Assembly (NCBI GenBank): GCA_963739235.1
Contig: CAVTZY010000023.1
Span: forward strand, 135,392 to 199,391
DNA: 64,000 nt
DNA from: JAFNAG01 sp963739235
Lineage (GTDB): Bacteria > Acidobacteriota > UBA6911
Direction: 5' to 3'
The stretch's first letter is position 1; each line of letters begins with the position of its first letter. The notes beneath the pieces are model-generated. The model had not been told where the DNA came from and searched no databases. It saw only the letters and a program-made list of their open reading frames with translations. This document shows positions 9,108 through 16,823 of this stretch, piece by piece. The position numbers were made by a program, and so were the translations under genes.

Positions 9108-9674
9108 TCAGGATCTGCTCCCCAGCGGTTCGACAAGGTCGGCCAAGCCGAATTTGACGGCCTCGTCTGGCGAGAGCCATGTGTCCACGTCCCGTAAGAG
9201 CGTCTTCTCCAGTTCCTCCCTTGACGCGAGGTTTGTGTGCCTCAGGTAATGGTCCACGATCCGGGCATGCATAAGATCCTCCTCCTTACGGCCCGCAATC
9301 AGCTGGCTGTAGTTGCCAACCGTCCATGCCAGGTACCTGTGCGAAAGGACCGACGTCCTGGGAGTGATTACCCTGTGACCTTTGCGGCCGGTCATAAAAA
9401 CCAGCAAACCCATCGAAGCAATCATGCCAATGCCGGTCGTGTAGACCGGGATTCGAGACCATTCGATAAGGTCGATAATGGCAAATCCCGCCGTGCATGA
9501 ACCGCCGACAGAGTGGATGATGAGCTGGATTTGGGCCACGTCACCCTTGATGTTGTACTCGATGATTTCCCTGCAGACGCTTTCCGCCGCGCCTGAATTG
9601 ATGTCTCCAGACAGGAAAATGATCCCGTACTCTTTCAGACCGGTTTCCTTGTCCTCGTTTCCGTTGTTTTTCAT
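9108..9674 (-). CDS. ClpP-like serine protease
   Basis: 188 residues, close to the usual ClpP length. Family motifs are visible: IHSVGGSCTAGFAIID for SPGGSVTAG, the nucleophile Ser in IASMGLL, the catalytic His in LSHRYLAW and the Asp in LLRDVDTWLS, so the Ser-His-Asp triad appears intact. The ATG at 9674 has GGAGG five bases upstream; the longer upstream extension has no support. This is an orphan, divergent ClpP without clpX beside it. It is the first gene of the minus-strand operon with the AAA+ ATPase and the DUF2779 nuclease, and diverges from a WYL regulator. Confidence 0.85.
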   Translation of the reverse strand: MKNNGNEDKETGLKEYGIIFLSGDINSGAAESVCREIIEYNIKGDVAQIQLIIHSVGGSCTAGFAIIDLIEWSRIPVYTTGIGMIASMGLLVFMTGRKGHRVITPRTSVLSHRYLAWTVGNYSQLIAGRKEEDLMHARIVDHYLRHTNLASREELEKTLLRDVDTWLSPDEAVKFGLADLVEPLGSRS

Positions 9675-9793
9675 GCTTTCCTCCATTAGGCTACAGAGCG
9701 TTCCTTGCAGGAAGTGCCTGTTCCGTGCTGCTATAGATACAGAGGGACTGTTGCATTTTTGGCTACATCCCTGAAAAAAAGTGGGAGGTCGTA
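9675..9793. promoter_or_regulatory. Divergent promoter region between ClpP-like operon and WYL gene
   Basis: 119 bases separate the two divergent starts, so both promoters and any WYL operator must lie here. The WYL gene has a clear GGGAGG ribosome-binding site ending at 9788. A short inverted pair (GGAA/TTCC around 9709-9724) is visible, but I cannot assign an operator with confidence. Confidence 0.5.
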
Positions 9794-10825
9794 ATGCGCG
9801 GCAAGCTATTGGTCCGGTTTCACAGGGCCCTGCAGCTGATCGGCAGAGCACAAGGCGCCTCGATTCGGGATTTGACGAGCGAACTGGGAATCGACCGCAC
9901 TTCCGTGTACCGGCTGTTCCGAACAATTGAAGACATGGGATTTCCGCTGTATGAGGACAAGACGCCGCTCGAAAGGGTCAAGCGGTGGAAGTTCCTTGAC
10001 TCAGGTTCCGGGAGGCGGCGAGCCGGCGTAGACGAATTGAGGGTTTCGCGATCAGAATTGATCGCCCTCACCTTCATCCGGGGATATGCGCGTCTCTACA
10101 GAGGGACGGCCCTTGAGGACGACGTCAGTGCTGCGTTCGACAAGATCTGCAGTTCGCTGTCCCCCCAACTCGCGACACAGCTCAAGCGGGTCCAGTCTCT
10201 TTTTATACCGTCGGTCAAATTCGCCAAGGACTACTCTGGCAAAGACGACGTCATCGACTCGCTGACCGAAGCGATCCTCCAGCAGAGGACTTGCCTCATC
10301 CAGTATCACTCGTTCTCGAATGGCCGGCGCAAGAAATTCTCCATAGATCCGCTTCACTTCTTTGAGCACAGCGGCGGGTTGTACCTCTTCGCCAACGCCA
10401 CGGACTTCGGGGACATACGCACTCTGGCGGTGGAGCGAATCGAGGAGATCGAGATTACAGAAACTGCGTTCACTTACCCGGAAGAATTCGACCCAGAGAA
10501 GTGGCTGGAGGAGGCCTTTACCATTTTTGGGGATGACCAGTTCGAAGCACGCATTTGGTTTTCTGCTGATCAAGCCAAGTACATCAAGGAGAGAACGTGG
10601 GCAAAGCAGCAAAGAATCCTTGACCACATGGATGGTTCCGTCATCCTCGAAATGACCACTTCCGGGCGTTGGGACGTAATGCGCTGGGTCCTGGGTTTTG
10701 GGTCGCAGGCGGAAATACTGGGACCCGAAGATCTTCGCGAGGAAACCTCCTTGGTATTGCAGGCCGCCAGTAGCCGTTATGCTGGAGGGAGCGCCGCGCA
10801 AGCGCCGCAATCTCCTCATGGCTAA
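9794..10825 (+). CDS. WYL-domain transcriptional regulator
   Basis: 343 residues. An N-terminal winged helix-turn-helix (residues 5-60; SIRDLTSELGIDRTSVYRLF) is followed by the WYL core (LIQYHSFSNGRRKKFSIDP to GGLYLFANATDF and IRTLAVERIE) and a WCX-like C-terminal domain. WYL proteins are ligand-responsive regulators, in several cases controlling CRISPR or other defence loci and DNA-damage responses. Divergent transcription from the ClpP/AAA+/DUF2779 operon suggests it is that operon's regulator. It ends about 70 bases before an insertion sequence, and appears intact. Confidence 0.88.
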   Translation: MRGKLLVRFHRALQLIGRAQGASIRDLTSELGIDRTSVYRLFRTIEDMGFPLYEDKTPLERVKRWKFLDSGSGRRRAGVDELRVSRSELIALTFIRGYARLYRGTALEDDVSAAFDKICSSLSPQLATQLKRVQSLFIPSVKFAKDYSGKDDVIDSLTEAILQQRTCLIQYHSFSNGRRKKFSIDPLHFFEHSGGLYLFANATDFGDIRTLAVERIEEIEITETAFTYPEEFDPEKWLEEAFTIFGDDQFEARIWFSADQAKYIKERTWAKQQRILDHMDGSVILEMTTSGRWDVMRWVLGFGSQAEILGPEDLREETSLVLQAASSRYAGGSAAQAPQSPHG

Positions 10826-10894
10826 AATCACCTGCAGTATGATGCGAACAAAGTCCTGCATGACAGACAAAGAAATGGTTCGGAAGGATCCTTA
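10826..10894. other. Short spacer and left target flank of ISAzo13 element
   Basis: Spacer between the WYL gene and the insertion sequence. TTA at 10892-10894 is repeated at 12799-12801 on the other side of the element, which fits a 3-base target duplication. Confidence 0.5.
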
Positions 10895-10925
10895 GCGCCT
10901 GCGCAAAAATAACTTCACATTCTGC
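10894..10925 (+). repeat. Left terminal inverted repeat of ISAzo13 element
   Basis: 32 bases that match the reverse complement of 12768-12799 exactly by my comparison. The outermost base may belong to the TTA target duplication rather than to the element. Confidence 0.85.
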
Positions 10926-11023
10926 GGAGCAACTATCCCAAAGGTCGTTTACGCATCTTGATCGTCTATGGGCATCAAATGGCCATTTATCAATAAATTT
11001 ATGAGATGGTTGGGAATCATGGG

Positions 11024-11073
11024 TGTGGTATAATTCGTCCTGGTAGACTCTTTTCAGGAGGAACTATACCACA
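11024..11073 (+). promoter_or_regulatory. Promoter and start-occluding inverted repeat of the ISAzo13 element
   Basis: Arms 11024-11042 and 11055-11073 are inverted copies with two mismatches. The left arm contains a TATAAT -10 box (11029-11034); the right arm contains the ribosome-binding site CAGGAGG and the A of the ORF1 start codon. RNA started from this promoter would lack most of the left arm and leave the start site free, while read-through RNA from outside would fold and mask it. The same DNA could also serve as an operator for the ORF1 winged-helix protein. Confidence 0.65.
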
Positions 11074-11825
11074 TGGTATTTGATCCGAATGTCCTTCGAT
11101 CCTTCCTGCATCAAGAGAGGATTGCCACGCTCCCGGAGCTGAAGCAAGCTTTGGGAAGCATGGCTACCATGACCGTGTTTCGAAAGCTCAAGGCGTTAGG
11201 CTACCGCACGAGCTATTCGCACCGCGGGAGATACTACACGCTGGTGAACATTCCCCGGTTCGACGAGCGAGGTCTCTGGACTTGCCGCGCCGTATGGTTT
11301 TCGCGCGACGGCAGCCTGCTCACCACCGCCCGGCGGTTTGTGAACGATTCCGATGCTGGGCTTACCGCCGGGGAATTGCAGGCGCTACTGAATGTCGAGG
11401 TCAAGGAATCGCTTCTGGTGCTGTACCGTCGAGGGCAAATTGCCCGCGAGGAAATCGGCGGCGTCCTTGTGCACTTTTCTACTGAGCCTGGGGTACGGCG
11501 CGAGCAATGGCTGCGCCGCCAGAGTCCGGCGGGTGCGCTGGAGGTGGGCGACTCGGCGGCGGGCGAAGGGCTGGCGCCGGAAATGAAGGCCGCGATCATT
11601 CTGTTTTTCAGCTTGCTGGATGAGAAACAGAGGCGGGTGTATGCGGGCTTGGAGGCCCAGAAGCTCGGATACGGCGGCGATATCAAGATTGCGGACTTTC
11701 TGGGGTTGGACGTGCACACAGTGTCGCGTGGGCGCCGGGAACTCTTTGGAGACCGTGTCCAGCGGGAAAGGATTCGCCGTCAGGGCGGTGGGCGCCCGGC
11801 TGCGGAAAAAAAACGCCGGAAGTGA
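11073..11825 (+). CDS. ISAzo13 ORF1: winged-helix leader plus transposase N-terminus
   Basis: 250 residues. The first 140 form a winged-helix-like module (LPELKQALGSMATMTVFRKL, then SYSHRGRYYTL) that is also found in ORF1 of the other transposon at 26648. The last 60 residues (DEKQRRVYAGLEAQKLGYGG to RQGGGRPAAEKK) are the usual N-terminal part of ISAzo13 transposases. ORF1 ends with GAA AAA AAA CGC in an A8 run (11806-11813), and a -1 slip there joins it in frame to ORF2, so the full transposase is probably made by programmed frameshifting. ORF1 alone could act as a DNA-binding regulator. Confidence 0.8.
   Translation: MVFDPNVLRSFLHQERIATLPELKQALGSMATMTVFRKLKALGYRTSYSHRGRYYTLVNIPRFDERGLWTCRAVWFSRDGSLLTTARRFVNDSDAGLTAGELQALLNVEVKESLLVLYRRGQIAREEIGGVLVHFSTEPGVRREQWLRRQSPAGALEVGDSAAGEGLAPEMKAAIILFFSLLDEKQRRVYAGLEAQKLGYGGDIKIADFLGLDVHTVSRGRRELFGDRVQRERIRRQGGGRPAAEKKRRK
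11806..11813 (+). promoter_or_regulatory. A8 slippery run, candidate -1 frameshift site
   Basis: Eight A residues read GAA AAA AAA in the ORF1 frame, the A-AAA-AAA arrangement that allows a -1 tandem slip. After the slip, reading continues KKTPEVIACISDLLKHETAG, which is the natural continuation of ISAzo13 transposases. ORF2 also has its own GTG at 11822. Confidence 0.7.
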
Positions 11826-12778
11826 TCGCATGCATTTCGGACCTGCTCAAACACGAAACGGCTGGCGATCCGATGAAGGGTCTGAAGTGGACCCGAAGGA
11901 CAACCAGGAAAATCGCTCGAGAACTGCGTCGGCTGCAGATCCGTGTTAGTGCCAACACGGTGCGCCGGTTGTTGAAGCGGATGGGGTTCTCCTTGCGCGT
12001 GAACCACAAGAGACTGGAGTCAGGGAACAAGAATCCGCCGCCCCGCCGGGTACGAAACCAGCAGTTTTTATACATCGGCCGGAAAAGGGAGGAGTTCTCC
12101 TCCAACGGAAAGCCTGTCATCAGCGTGGACGCGAAAAAGAAGGAGATGGTCGGGGCCTTCAAGAATCCCGGGGTGTCGTGGCAACGCGAACCGCAGATCG
12201 TCAACGACCACGACTTCCGCAGCGATGCCGAGGGGATGGCGATTCCCTATGGCATCTACGATACGCGGACCAATCATGGTTTCGTGGTGGTCGGGACCAG
12301 CACCGAAACGCCCGCCTTCGCAGTGGACGCAATCGTTTCCTGGTGGAAAAGTCGGGGCGGCAGTATCTATCCTGATGCAGATGAACTCCTGATCTTGGCA
12401 GACTGTGGCGGCGGCAACAGCGCCCGTGCGCGTGGATGGAAGTATCACCTGCAACACCGGTTCTGCAATCCTTACGGGCTGAAGGTGACCGTCTGTCATT
12501 ATCCGCCTGGCGCATCAAAATGGAATCCGATCGAGCACCGCCTGTTTTCCCAGATTAGCAAGAACTGGGCAGGCAAGCCGCTGGAAAGCTATGAGACTGT
12601 GATCAAGTATATTCACTCGACTACTACCTCGGGCGGATTGAAGGTCAACGCCTGGTTGTCACTGAAGCGTTATGAAAAGGGCGAAGAGATCTCCAACGTA
12701 GAGATGAAGCGGCTCATGCTTGCCGGCCACAAGACGCTACCGGCATGGAATTACACGTTGACGCCGAGCAGAATGTGA
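11822..12778 (+). CDS. ISAzo13-family transposase, DDE part (ORF2)
   Basis: 318 residues in the -1 frame relative to ORF1. Recognisable ISAzo13 features in order are ETAGDPMKGLKWTRRTTRKI, ISVDAKKKEMVGAF (first catalytic Asp), AFAVDAIVSWW, LLILADCGGGNSARARGWKY (second Asp) and PPGASKWNPIEHRLFSQISK (terminal Glu). All three acidic residues are present. It could start alone at GTG 11822, but it lacks the N-terminal binding domain unless fused to ORF1 by frameshifting. Confidence 0.88.
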   Translation: MIACISDLLKHETAGDPMKGLKWTRRTTRKIARELRRLQIRVSANTVRRLLKRMGFSLRVNHKRLESGNKNPPPRRVRNQQFLYIGRKREEFSSNGKPVISVDAKKKEMVGAFKNPGVSWQREPQIVNDHDFRSDAEGMAIPYGIYDTRTNHGFVVVGTSTETPAFAVDAIVSWWKSRGGSIYPDADELLILADCGGGNSARARGWKYHLQHRFCNPYGLKVTVCHYPPGASKWNPIEHRLFSQISKNWAGKPLESYETVIKYIHSTTTSGGLKVNAWLSLKRYEKGEEISNVEMKRLMLAGHKTLPAWNYTLTPSRM

Positions 12779-12799
12779 AGTTATTTTTGCGCAGGCGCT
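12768..12799 (-). repeat. Right terminal inverted repeat of ISAzo13 element
   Basis: Reverse complement of 10894-10925. The stop codon of the transposase ORF2 (12776-12778) lies inside this repeat, so the coding region runs into the element end. Confidence 0.85.
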
Positions 12800-12806
12800 T
12801 AGCTGG

Positions 12807-13139
12807 CAGCGCCCGCCTTCCCAATGGCGCAAGATGCGGCCGACGACCCGTGGGCCGGTAATAAAAGAGACGATCTGCATGCGGGCGCCACAGGGGCATA
12901 TCAGTGGGTCCGCTTCGAAGATTTTTCTCAGGAGGCGCGCCCACGTGCTCCGGGCTTCCCTGGAGAAGTCGGAATTGTCCTGCTCCGGGTGTGAGTTTGC
13001 CGCGGCGCGGTCGCCAAGGGCCGACGAAAGAGTGACTCTGGCCCGGTTCGAGCAGGGGCCGCAAAAGCGTTGGCTATGGCGCCTGGGATCGGGGATGTGA
13101 GTGCTGATGCGGTGAATCCACTCCAGCGGATCGAGCGTA
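12807..13139 (-). pseudogene. IS91-type transposase C-terminal fragment
   Basis: Translates on the minus strand to LDPLEWIHRISTHIPDP, then an SRFC-like linker, FSREARSTWARLLRKIFEAD and CPCGARMQIVSFITGPRVV. This matches the C-terminal third of the IS91 transposases at 34203 and 39836, but is more divergent. It is cut at its left by the ISAzo13 element and lacks the Y2 catalytic region, so it is dead. It is the oldest-looking of four IS91 pieces in the window. Confidence 0.8.
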
Positions 13140-13145
13140 GGGTGC

Positions 13146-13610
13146 CTACTTCGCTGACCCGTCCCACTCTTCCCACTGCAATCGCAGGCGCTCAAGTTGG
13201 CCTTGCGGGTAGTAACAGGGTGCCCAAGCCTTAATTCCTTGCAACTTCTCGGTCTCCTGGGCTTGGGTAACGCATTGGGCAACCACTATGGAGGATTCCA
13301 GAAATGCTTCCAGACCGTTAATCTTCGGGTCGTATCGAACGAAAACATAGAAGTTATTGGGGGCGCACCATTCGGAGTAGCGTGTCCCGATGGGCCAGAA
13401 ACCAACGCGACTGCGCGAGGTCTTAACCTGGAGGTTGGCTGGCCGCATGCCTTCCCGGTTCACGACAACAATATCAACGCCAGCGGTGTTGCGGATTGTG
13501 GGAAGGGCGATCAGCCCCCGCAGGCTTAGCTGGGACGCGACAAAGTGGACCCCTGCGGCACCAATGAGCGACTTGTCACGGGTCGGATAGTCTGCCTTCT
13601 CTTTCTTCAT
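13146..13610 (-). CDS. Small protein with a restriction-endonuclease-like fold signature
   Basis: 154 residues. The N-terminal part reads GAAGVHFVASQL, then GVDIVVVN and LQVKTSRS, a layout (helix with acid or polar residue, GxD, then QxK) seen in PD-(D/E)XK-like proteins of the DUF4365/Holliday-resolvase type. The ExK is a QVK here, which is common in this branch. The ATG at 13610 is preceded by GGTGA. It is the last gene of a minus-strand row of accessory genes, six bases past the IS91 scrap. The exact role is unknown. Confidence 0.55.
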   Translation of the reverse strand: MKKEKADYPTRDKSLIGAAGVHFVASQLSLRGLIALPTIRNTAGVDIVVVNREGMRPANLQVKTSRSRVGFWPIGTRYSEWCAPNNFYVFVRYDPKINGLEAFLESSIVVAQCVTQAQETEKLQGIKAWAPCYYPQGQLERLRLQWEEWDGSAK

Positions 13611-13647
13611 ATTTCACCCCTGACGACCGGCATTGGGTGAGCGGGAT

Positions 13648-13908
13648 TCATTCCCCAGCGCGGGGCTTCAGTTTCAGCTTGCTTTTGTTTTCCTCCATGA
13701 AGGTTCGCAGTTCATCGGCGCGGGCCAGCAGCCGCGTCCACTGTTCGTAATAGAGCGTCACCGGAAACCTCCCGAGGCCGTAAACGCTGATGGCTCCCTT
13801 TTCACTCACACGGAATTCCAGCGCCGCCGGTTTCTTGGCCTGAGCTTGCTGTTCCAGCTCCGCGATCCGTTTCAGCAACTCCTCTTTAGTCGGTTCCGAC
13901 TCTGCCAT
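13648..13908 (-). CDS. Small coiled-coil hypothetical protein
   Basis: 86 residues from the ATG at 13908, chosen because AGGAG sits eight bases upstream. The N-terminus is a short coiled coil (EELLKRIAELEQQAQAKK); the rest contains LEFRVSEKGAISVYGLGRFP and a C-terminal helix. Similar short proteins with a coiled coil followed by 'SVYGLGRFPVTLY' are scattered in bacterial accessory DNA. I know no function. It lies 38 bases upstream of the small nuclease-like gene. Confidence 0.6.
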   Translation of the reverse strand: MAESEPTKEELLKRIAELEQQAQAKKPAALEFRVSEKGAISVYGLGRFPVTLYYEQWTRLLARADELRTFMEENKSKLKLKPRAGE

Positions 13909-13968
13909 GATGGTCTCCTGTTCTGCCACGCATTTTGCGTGATATGAGCTGTTCAAGTCCTGATCGAT

Positions 13969-14175
13969 TTGGTCTTCGATCTTACAGCAGTGTCGATGGG
14001 GCGGAACAGGAGAATTTGGTTGGGTGGCTGGACGCCGAGGTACTCGCCTGGGTCAATTCGCGTTTCAAAGATGAGAACTGACAGGCGGGGTCGTGGAATC
14101 TCAATCGTTTCAACGCGGCCGGGATTTTGGCGAATGACACCATGTCGCTGCAGGTGAAACCCATCGGGAATCTCC
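13969..14175 (-). pseudogene. Possible broken small gene
   Basis: An ATG near 14164 has a good AGGAG upstream, but the more protein-like translation lies in another frame (PRPRLSVLIFETRIDPGEY, then LGVQPPNQILLFRPID). This pattern suggests a small gene with an early frameshift. Nothing is recognised. Confidence 0.3.
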
Positions 14176-14207
14176 TCTTAGTCGCTCTCGCACAATTTCC
14201 GAGGCGT

Positions 14208-15563
14208 CTACTCATCTGTGGATTGCCTGGGGCTCCATCGCGCCTTTGCCCTCTCCAAGAATGAGGGCTGCGAGCCCGGCTTTTTGCCTGCCACCATATC
14301 CTCGAATTCCGCTATGAAACCCTTCTTGCGATAGTGTTCAGATCGGATGTCATGCACAAGGCCAAGCCATACAGAGTTGCGTCCCGCTCTTTCATAGCAG
14401 CGCTTCGCGTTTTTGAAATCTGAGAGGGCCTCACGATAGTACTTGCTCTTCTTTCGCTTCAGTATGCGCATCCCCTGGGCGCACCAGAGCCGCGCGGAAA
14501 TCTCGGGTTGTGTCTTGGCCAGCTTTTTCGCCGTTCGCTCAATAACATAGTGGCTTTCGGCTTCGAGGGCATCATCGCTTGCCTGGCGCAGGCGATCGAC
14601 AAGACGTTCGACTTCCCCGGTCGATAGATGCAGCTCGATGAACGCGCTGAGGTTTGAGTCTGTCGCCGCCTCGATGGCCTTCTTGTGCCACGAAGGCCGG
14701 TCTATCCTCGGCACGAACTTCATCAGCTCGTCATAGGAGAGCCTGCTGGGATACTTCTGATATTCGATCCACGCCGCATCGAGTGCTTCATTACCCCGAC
14801 CCGCCCTCGCGAGTAGTTCGCGCTTGAGCCGGGTGAGGTCATGCCCCGCTGCGGAGCTATATGGCGTGTCCTTGTCGATTTCTAGACCGCGAGCAACCCA
14901 GGCAAGCGCATCCTCGAATTTGCGCCGCGTGAGGAGAATCCTGGCAATTGCGAGGCAATCCGGAACCGCGAGTCCCGTCAGTTCGGCGAGATTTGCGTAG
15001 GCTTCAACATTTTTTTGCTGCAGGTAGATCGCTTGCAAAACCTCGCCCCAATGTCGCTGGGCGGACGTTGGCCGCCGCTGCGCCGGATCGTGCGATGTGG
15101 CCGCAAACCCCCTGTCAAATCGCGCGCGAACCTGCCGCTCGAATGCCGCCAGCCCAGCCTTGTTAAATACCTTGGCCGTCTCCCGCTCAATCTGGTGGAG
15201 GAGGCAGAAGGGATCATGGTCCATCCAGAAGAGAAGGCGTGTGGCGGTCTCATCCGGATCGACACCCGCGGCCTGACGCGAATTGATCCAACCGCATACG
15301 AGACCGTCCACGAACACGCCGAAGGACCCGCCCGAATCGTCGATCTCATTGGCCTTCTCATTGCAGCCGGCGAGGAAGGCTTCATAGAGCGAGGCTGCGC
15401 GGGTGGGTTCGTTCGTGACGAGCTTGGCAATCTCGCTCTCAACCTCTTCGAGATTGCGCACAAAGCTGAAGCAATTGTTGTAGGAAATGAAATGGTCCGG
15501 ATCTAAGGCGCATTCTATCTTCCGTTCTATTGGATCTAATATTTGACGAGGCCGTTTACTCAT
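14208..15563 (-). CDS. Helical-repeat protein, possibly DUF6880-like
   Basis: 451 residues from the ATG at 15563 (MSKRPRQILDPIERKI); the upstream extension to 15671 is Arg-rich and unlikely. The protein is helical, with TPR-like units in its second half (DALAWVARGLEIDK, NEALDAAWIEYQKYPS, YREALSDFKNAKRCYERAG). The repeat pattern and spacing resemble the C-terminal part of DUF6880/SWIM-associated proteins, but the match is only by eye. No signal peptide or catalytic motif is visible. It lies in the same direction as the kinase-like and small genes on either side. Confidence 0.6.
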   Translation of the reverse strand: MSKRPRQILDPIERKIECALDPDHFISYNNCFSFVRNLEEVESEIAKLVTNEPTRAASLYEAFLAGCNEKANEIDDSGGSFGVFVDGLVCGWINSRQAAGVDPDETATRLLFWMDHDPFCLLHQIERETAKVFNKAGLAAFERQVRARFDRGFAATSHDPAQRRPTSAQRHWGEVLQAIYLQQKNVEAYANLAELTGLAVPDCLAIARILLTRRKFEDALAWVARGLEIDKDTPYSSAAGHDLTRLKRELLARAGRGNEALDAAWIEYQKYPSRLSYDELMKFVPRIDRPSWHKKAIEAATDSNLSAFIELHLSTGEVERLVDRLRQASDDALEAESHYVIERTAKKLAKTQPEISARLWCAQGMRILKRKKSKYYREALSDFKNAKRCYERAGRNSVWLGLVHDIRSEHYRKKGFIAEFEDMVAGKKPGSQPSFLERAKARWSPRQSTDE

Positions 15564-15616
15564 CTCTTCTTCTCGAATGGAGCTTGAAAGCAGAACTCTG
15601 GTTCGCTGAGCGCGGT

Positions 15617-16033
15617 TCAGCTCAAATACTGCGCGCCGACATCGAACCCTTCTTCCGGAGTGCCGAACCATTCTCCATTCGGGAAAACGCAGGGTTCATA
15701 TCTCTCGCGGCTGTAGGTATAGAACGCCAGCGTCCACCGACCAGTGTCGAAGTGACGCAGACGGCATAGGTGTATCGGGGTTTTTCGCAGGCGGTCAATA
15801 AGTTGCCCGCGAGATTCGCCCAGGCACGCTGTGGTACACTTTTTTCCCACATCCGGCTCCTGGAACGCATCGATGTAGCACAGAGCACCCCTAAATCTGA
15901 CTTCGATCCGGCGGTACTTTCCCGAGTAGTACTTTCTAGCGTGTTCGAGAATACGCCTCTTCACCGCTTCCTGCGCTGCTGGCGGTATCTTCATCCCACC
16001 CGCCTGGGGGTTGAAAACCCACACCTTTCGCAT
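15617..16033 (-). CDS. Conserved hypothetical protein, 138 residues
   Basis: I recognise this as a recurrent small bacterial protein without known function: RKVWVFNPQAGGMKIPPA, then FRGALCYIDAFQEPD, THLCRLRHFDTGRWTLAFYT-like text (here IHLCRLRHF) and EPCVFPNGEWFGTPEEGFDV. It is beta-rich and soluble. The ATG at 16033 has AGGAG eight bases upstream, inside the end of the previous gene, and starts one base past that gene's stop codon, so the two are likely translationally coupled. Confidence 0.7.
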   Translation of the reverse strand: MRKVWVFNPQAGGMKIPPAAQEAVKRRILEHARKYYSGKYRRIEVRFRGALCYIDAFQEPDVGKKCTTACLGESRGQLIDRLRKTPIHLCRLRHFDTGRWTLAFYTYSRERYEPCVFPNGEWFGTPEEGFDVGAQYLS

Positions 16034-16034
16034 A

Positions 16035-16700
16035 TCATCGTTCTCCTTTGCCTGTGGTTGTGCCCGCCACCCACCCGGGCCCCCTGCTCCTGGTGTCCGG
16101 ATTTACCGGTCGAGACCGCCGGCGCTTCCGCATCCGACGTTCGAGCTTTGGTTCATCGCGCAAGAAGATCTTGAGCAATTGCTGCACCTTCTCTGCCGCT
16201 GCCTCAGGAGCCAAGCCGGATATATCAACCCGGAGGCCCGCCCGATCGTAGCTTTTTCGATAATAGGTGATGTCCTTCTTGATTTCGCGCAAGTAAAGCA
16301 GCTTCTCTCTTTCGGTGAGTTGCTTCTCAATTGGGCGCGAGTTTATGTCGTAAAACGTAATCCGATTTAGAATGTTCTCAGGCCTGTCCGTGAGAACAAC
16401 GACTGTTCCTCCTGCTCTTTTAAGCACACGGAGGTAACGGCCCATGAGCCCGCTCGGAGGCAACGCGATCACGCAATTCCGGCTCTCAGGATGCCCGAGA
16501 ATGTGCGTCAACGCTCTGGCGGCTTCGTTCCTGAACGATTCGACAGTGAGGAATCTATTCCGCAATCGCTCGATCGATGTCTTGAAAAATCTTTCTATTT
16601 CCGCGTCCAGATCGAAAAACCGGCAGCCCAAACGGGATGCCAGTATCGCTCCGATTGACGTCTTGCCAACACAACTGACACCTGTGATAAAGACCCTCAT
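16035..16700 (-). CDS. Shikimate-kinase-like P-loop protein
   Basis: 221 residues from the ATG at 16700 (MRVFITGVSCVGKTSIGAIL). Walker A is GVSCVGKT, followed by FFDLDAEIERFF, the typical DxD-like second motif of shikimate/gluconate kinase-like enzymes, and a conserved VVVLTDRPENILNRI strand. The C-terminus has a highly basic tail (RRMRKRRRSR). It is not near aromatic biosynthesis genes, so a housekeeping AroK is unlikely; a nucleoside or nucleotide kinase-like accessory enzyme fits better. The upstream extension to 16820 overlaps a likely SEC-C miniprotein region and was rejected. Confidence 0.7.
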   Translation of the reverse strand: MRVFITGVSCVGKTSIGAILASRLGCRFFDLDAEIERFFKTSIERLRNRFLTVESFRNEAARALTHILGHPESRNCVIALPPSGLMGRYLRVLKRAGGTVVVLTDRPENILNRITFYDINSRPIEKQLTEREKLLYLREIKKDITYYRKSYDRAGLRVDISGLAPEAAAEKVQQLLKIFLRDEPKLERRMRKRRRSRPVNPDTRSRGPGWVAGTTTGKGER

Positions 16701-16823
16701 GTAGCAAAACCCCAAGAAGAATGAGTCCAGGACTCGGACCGGCCCATTCCTCGGACTCTTACAAACGCTTCGCCACCACCATCCTGCCGTATGCGGGCTT
16801 GCGCCGCTCGGGAGTTCCAAGAG

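Larger units (their letters stand above)
10895..12798 (+). mobile_element. Complete ISAzo13-family insertion sequence
   Basis: A 1.9-kb element bounded by matching terminal inverted repeats and a likely TTA target duplication. It holds a promoter inside a hairpin, ORF1 (winged helix plus the N-terminal part of the transposase) and ORF2 (the DDE part). ORF2 lies in the -1 frame relative to ORF1, with an A8 run at the junction. All parts look intact, so the element may still be active. It has inserted at the edge of an older IS91 fragment. Confidence 0.85.

Noticed and set aside
9674..9926. 84-codon extension of the ClpP-like gene
   Set aside because: It would overlap the divergent WYL gene start and promoter; the ATG at 9674 has a good ribosome-binding site and gives normal ClpP length.
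15563..15671. N-terminal extension of the helical-repeat protein
   Set aside because: Arg/Cys-rich residues (MVRHSGRRVRCRRAV) overlap the preceding gene; the internal ATG fits the fold better.
16700..16820. N-terminal extension of the P-loop kinase-like protein
   Set aside because: The P-loop is expected right after the start, and the extension overlaps the region after the SEC-C miniprotein with Trp-rich nonsense.
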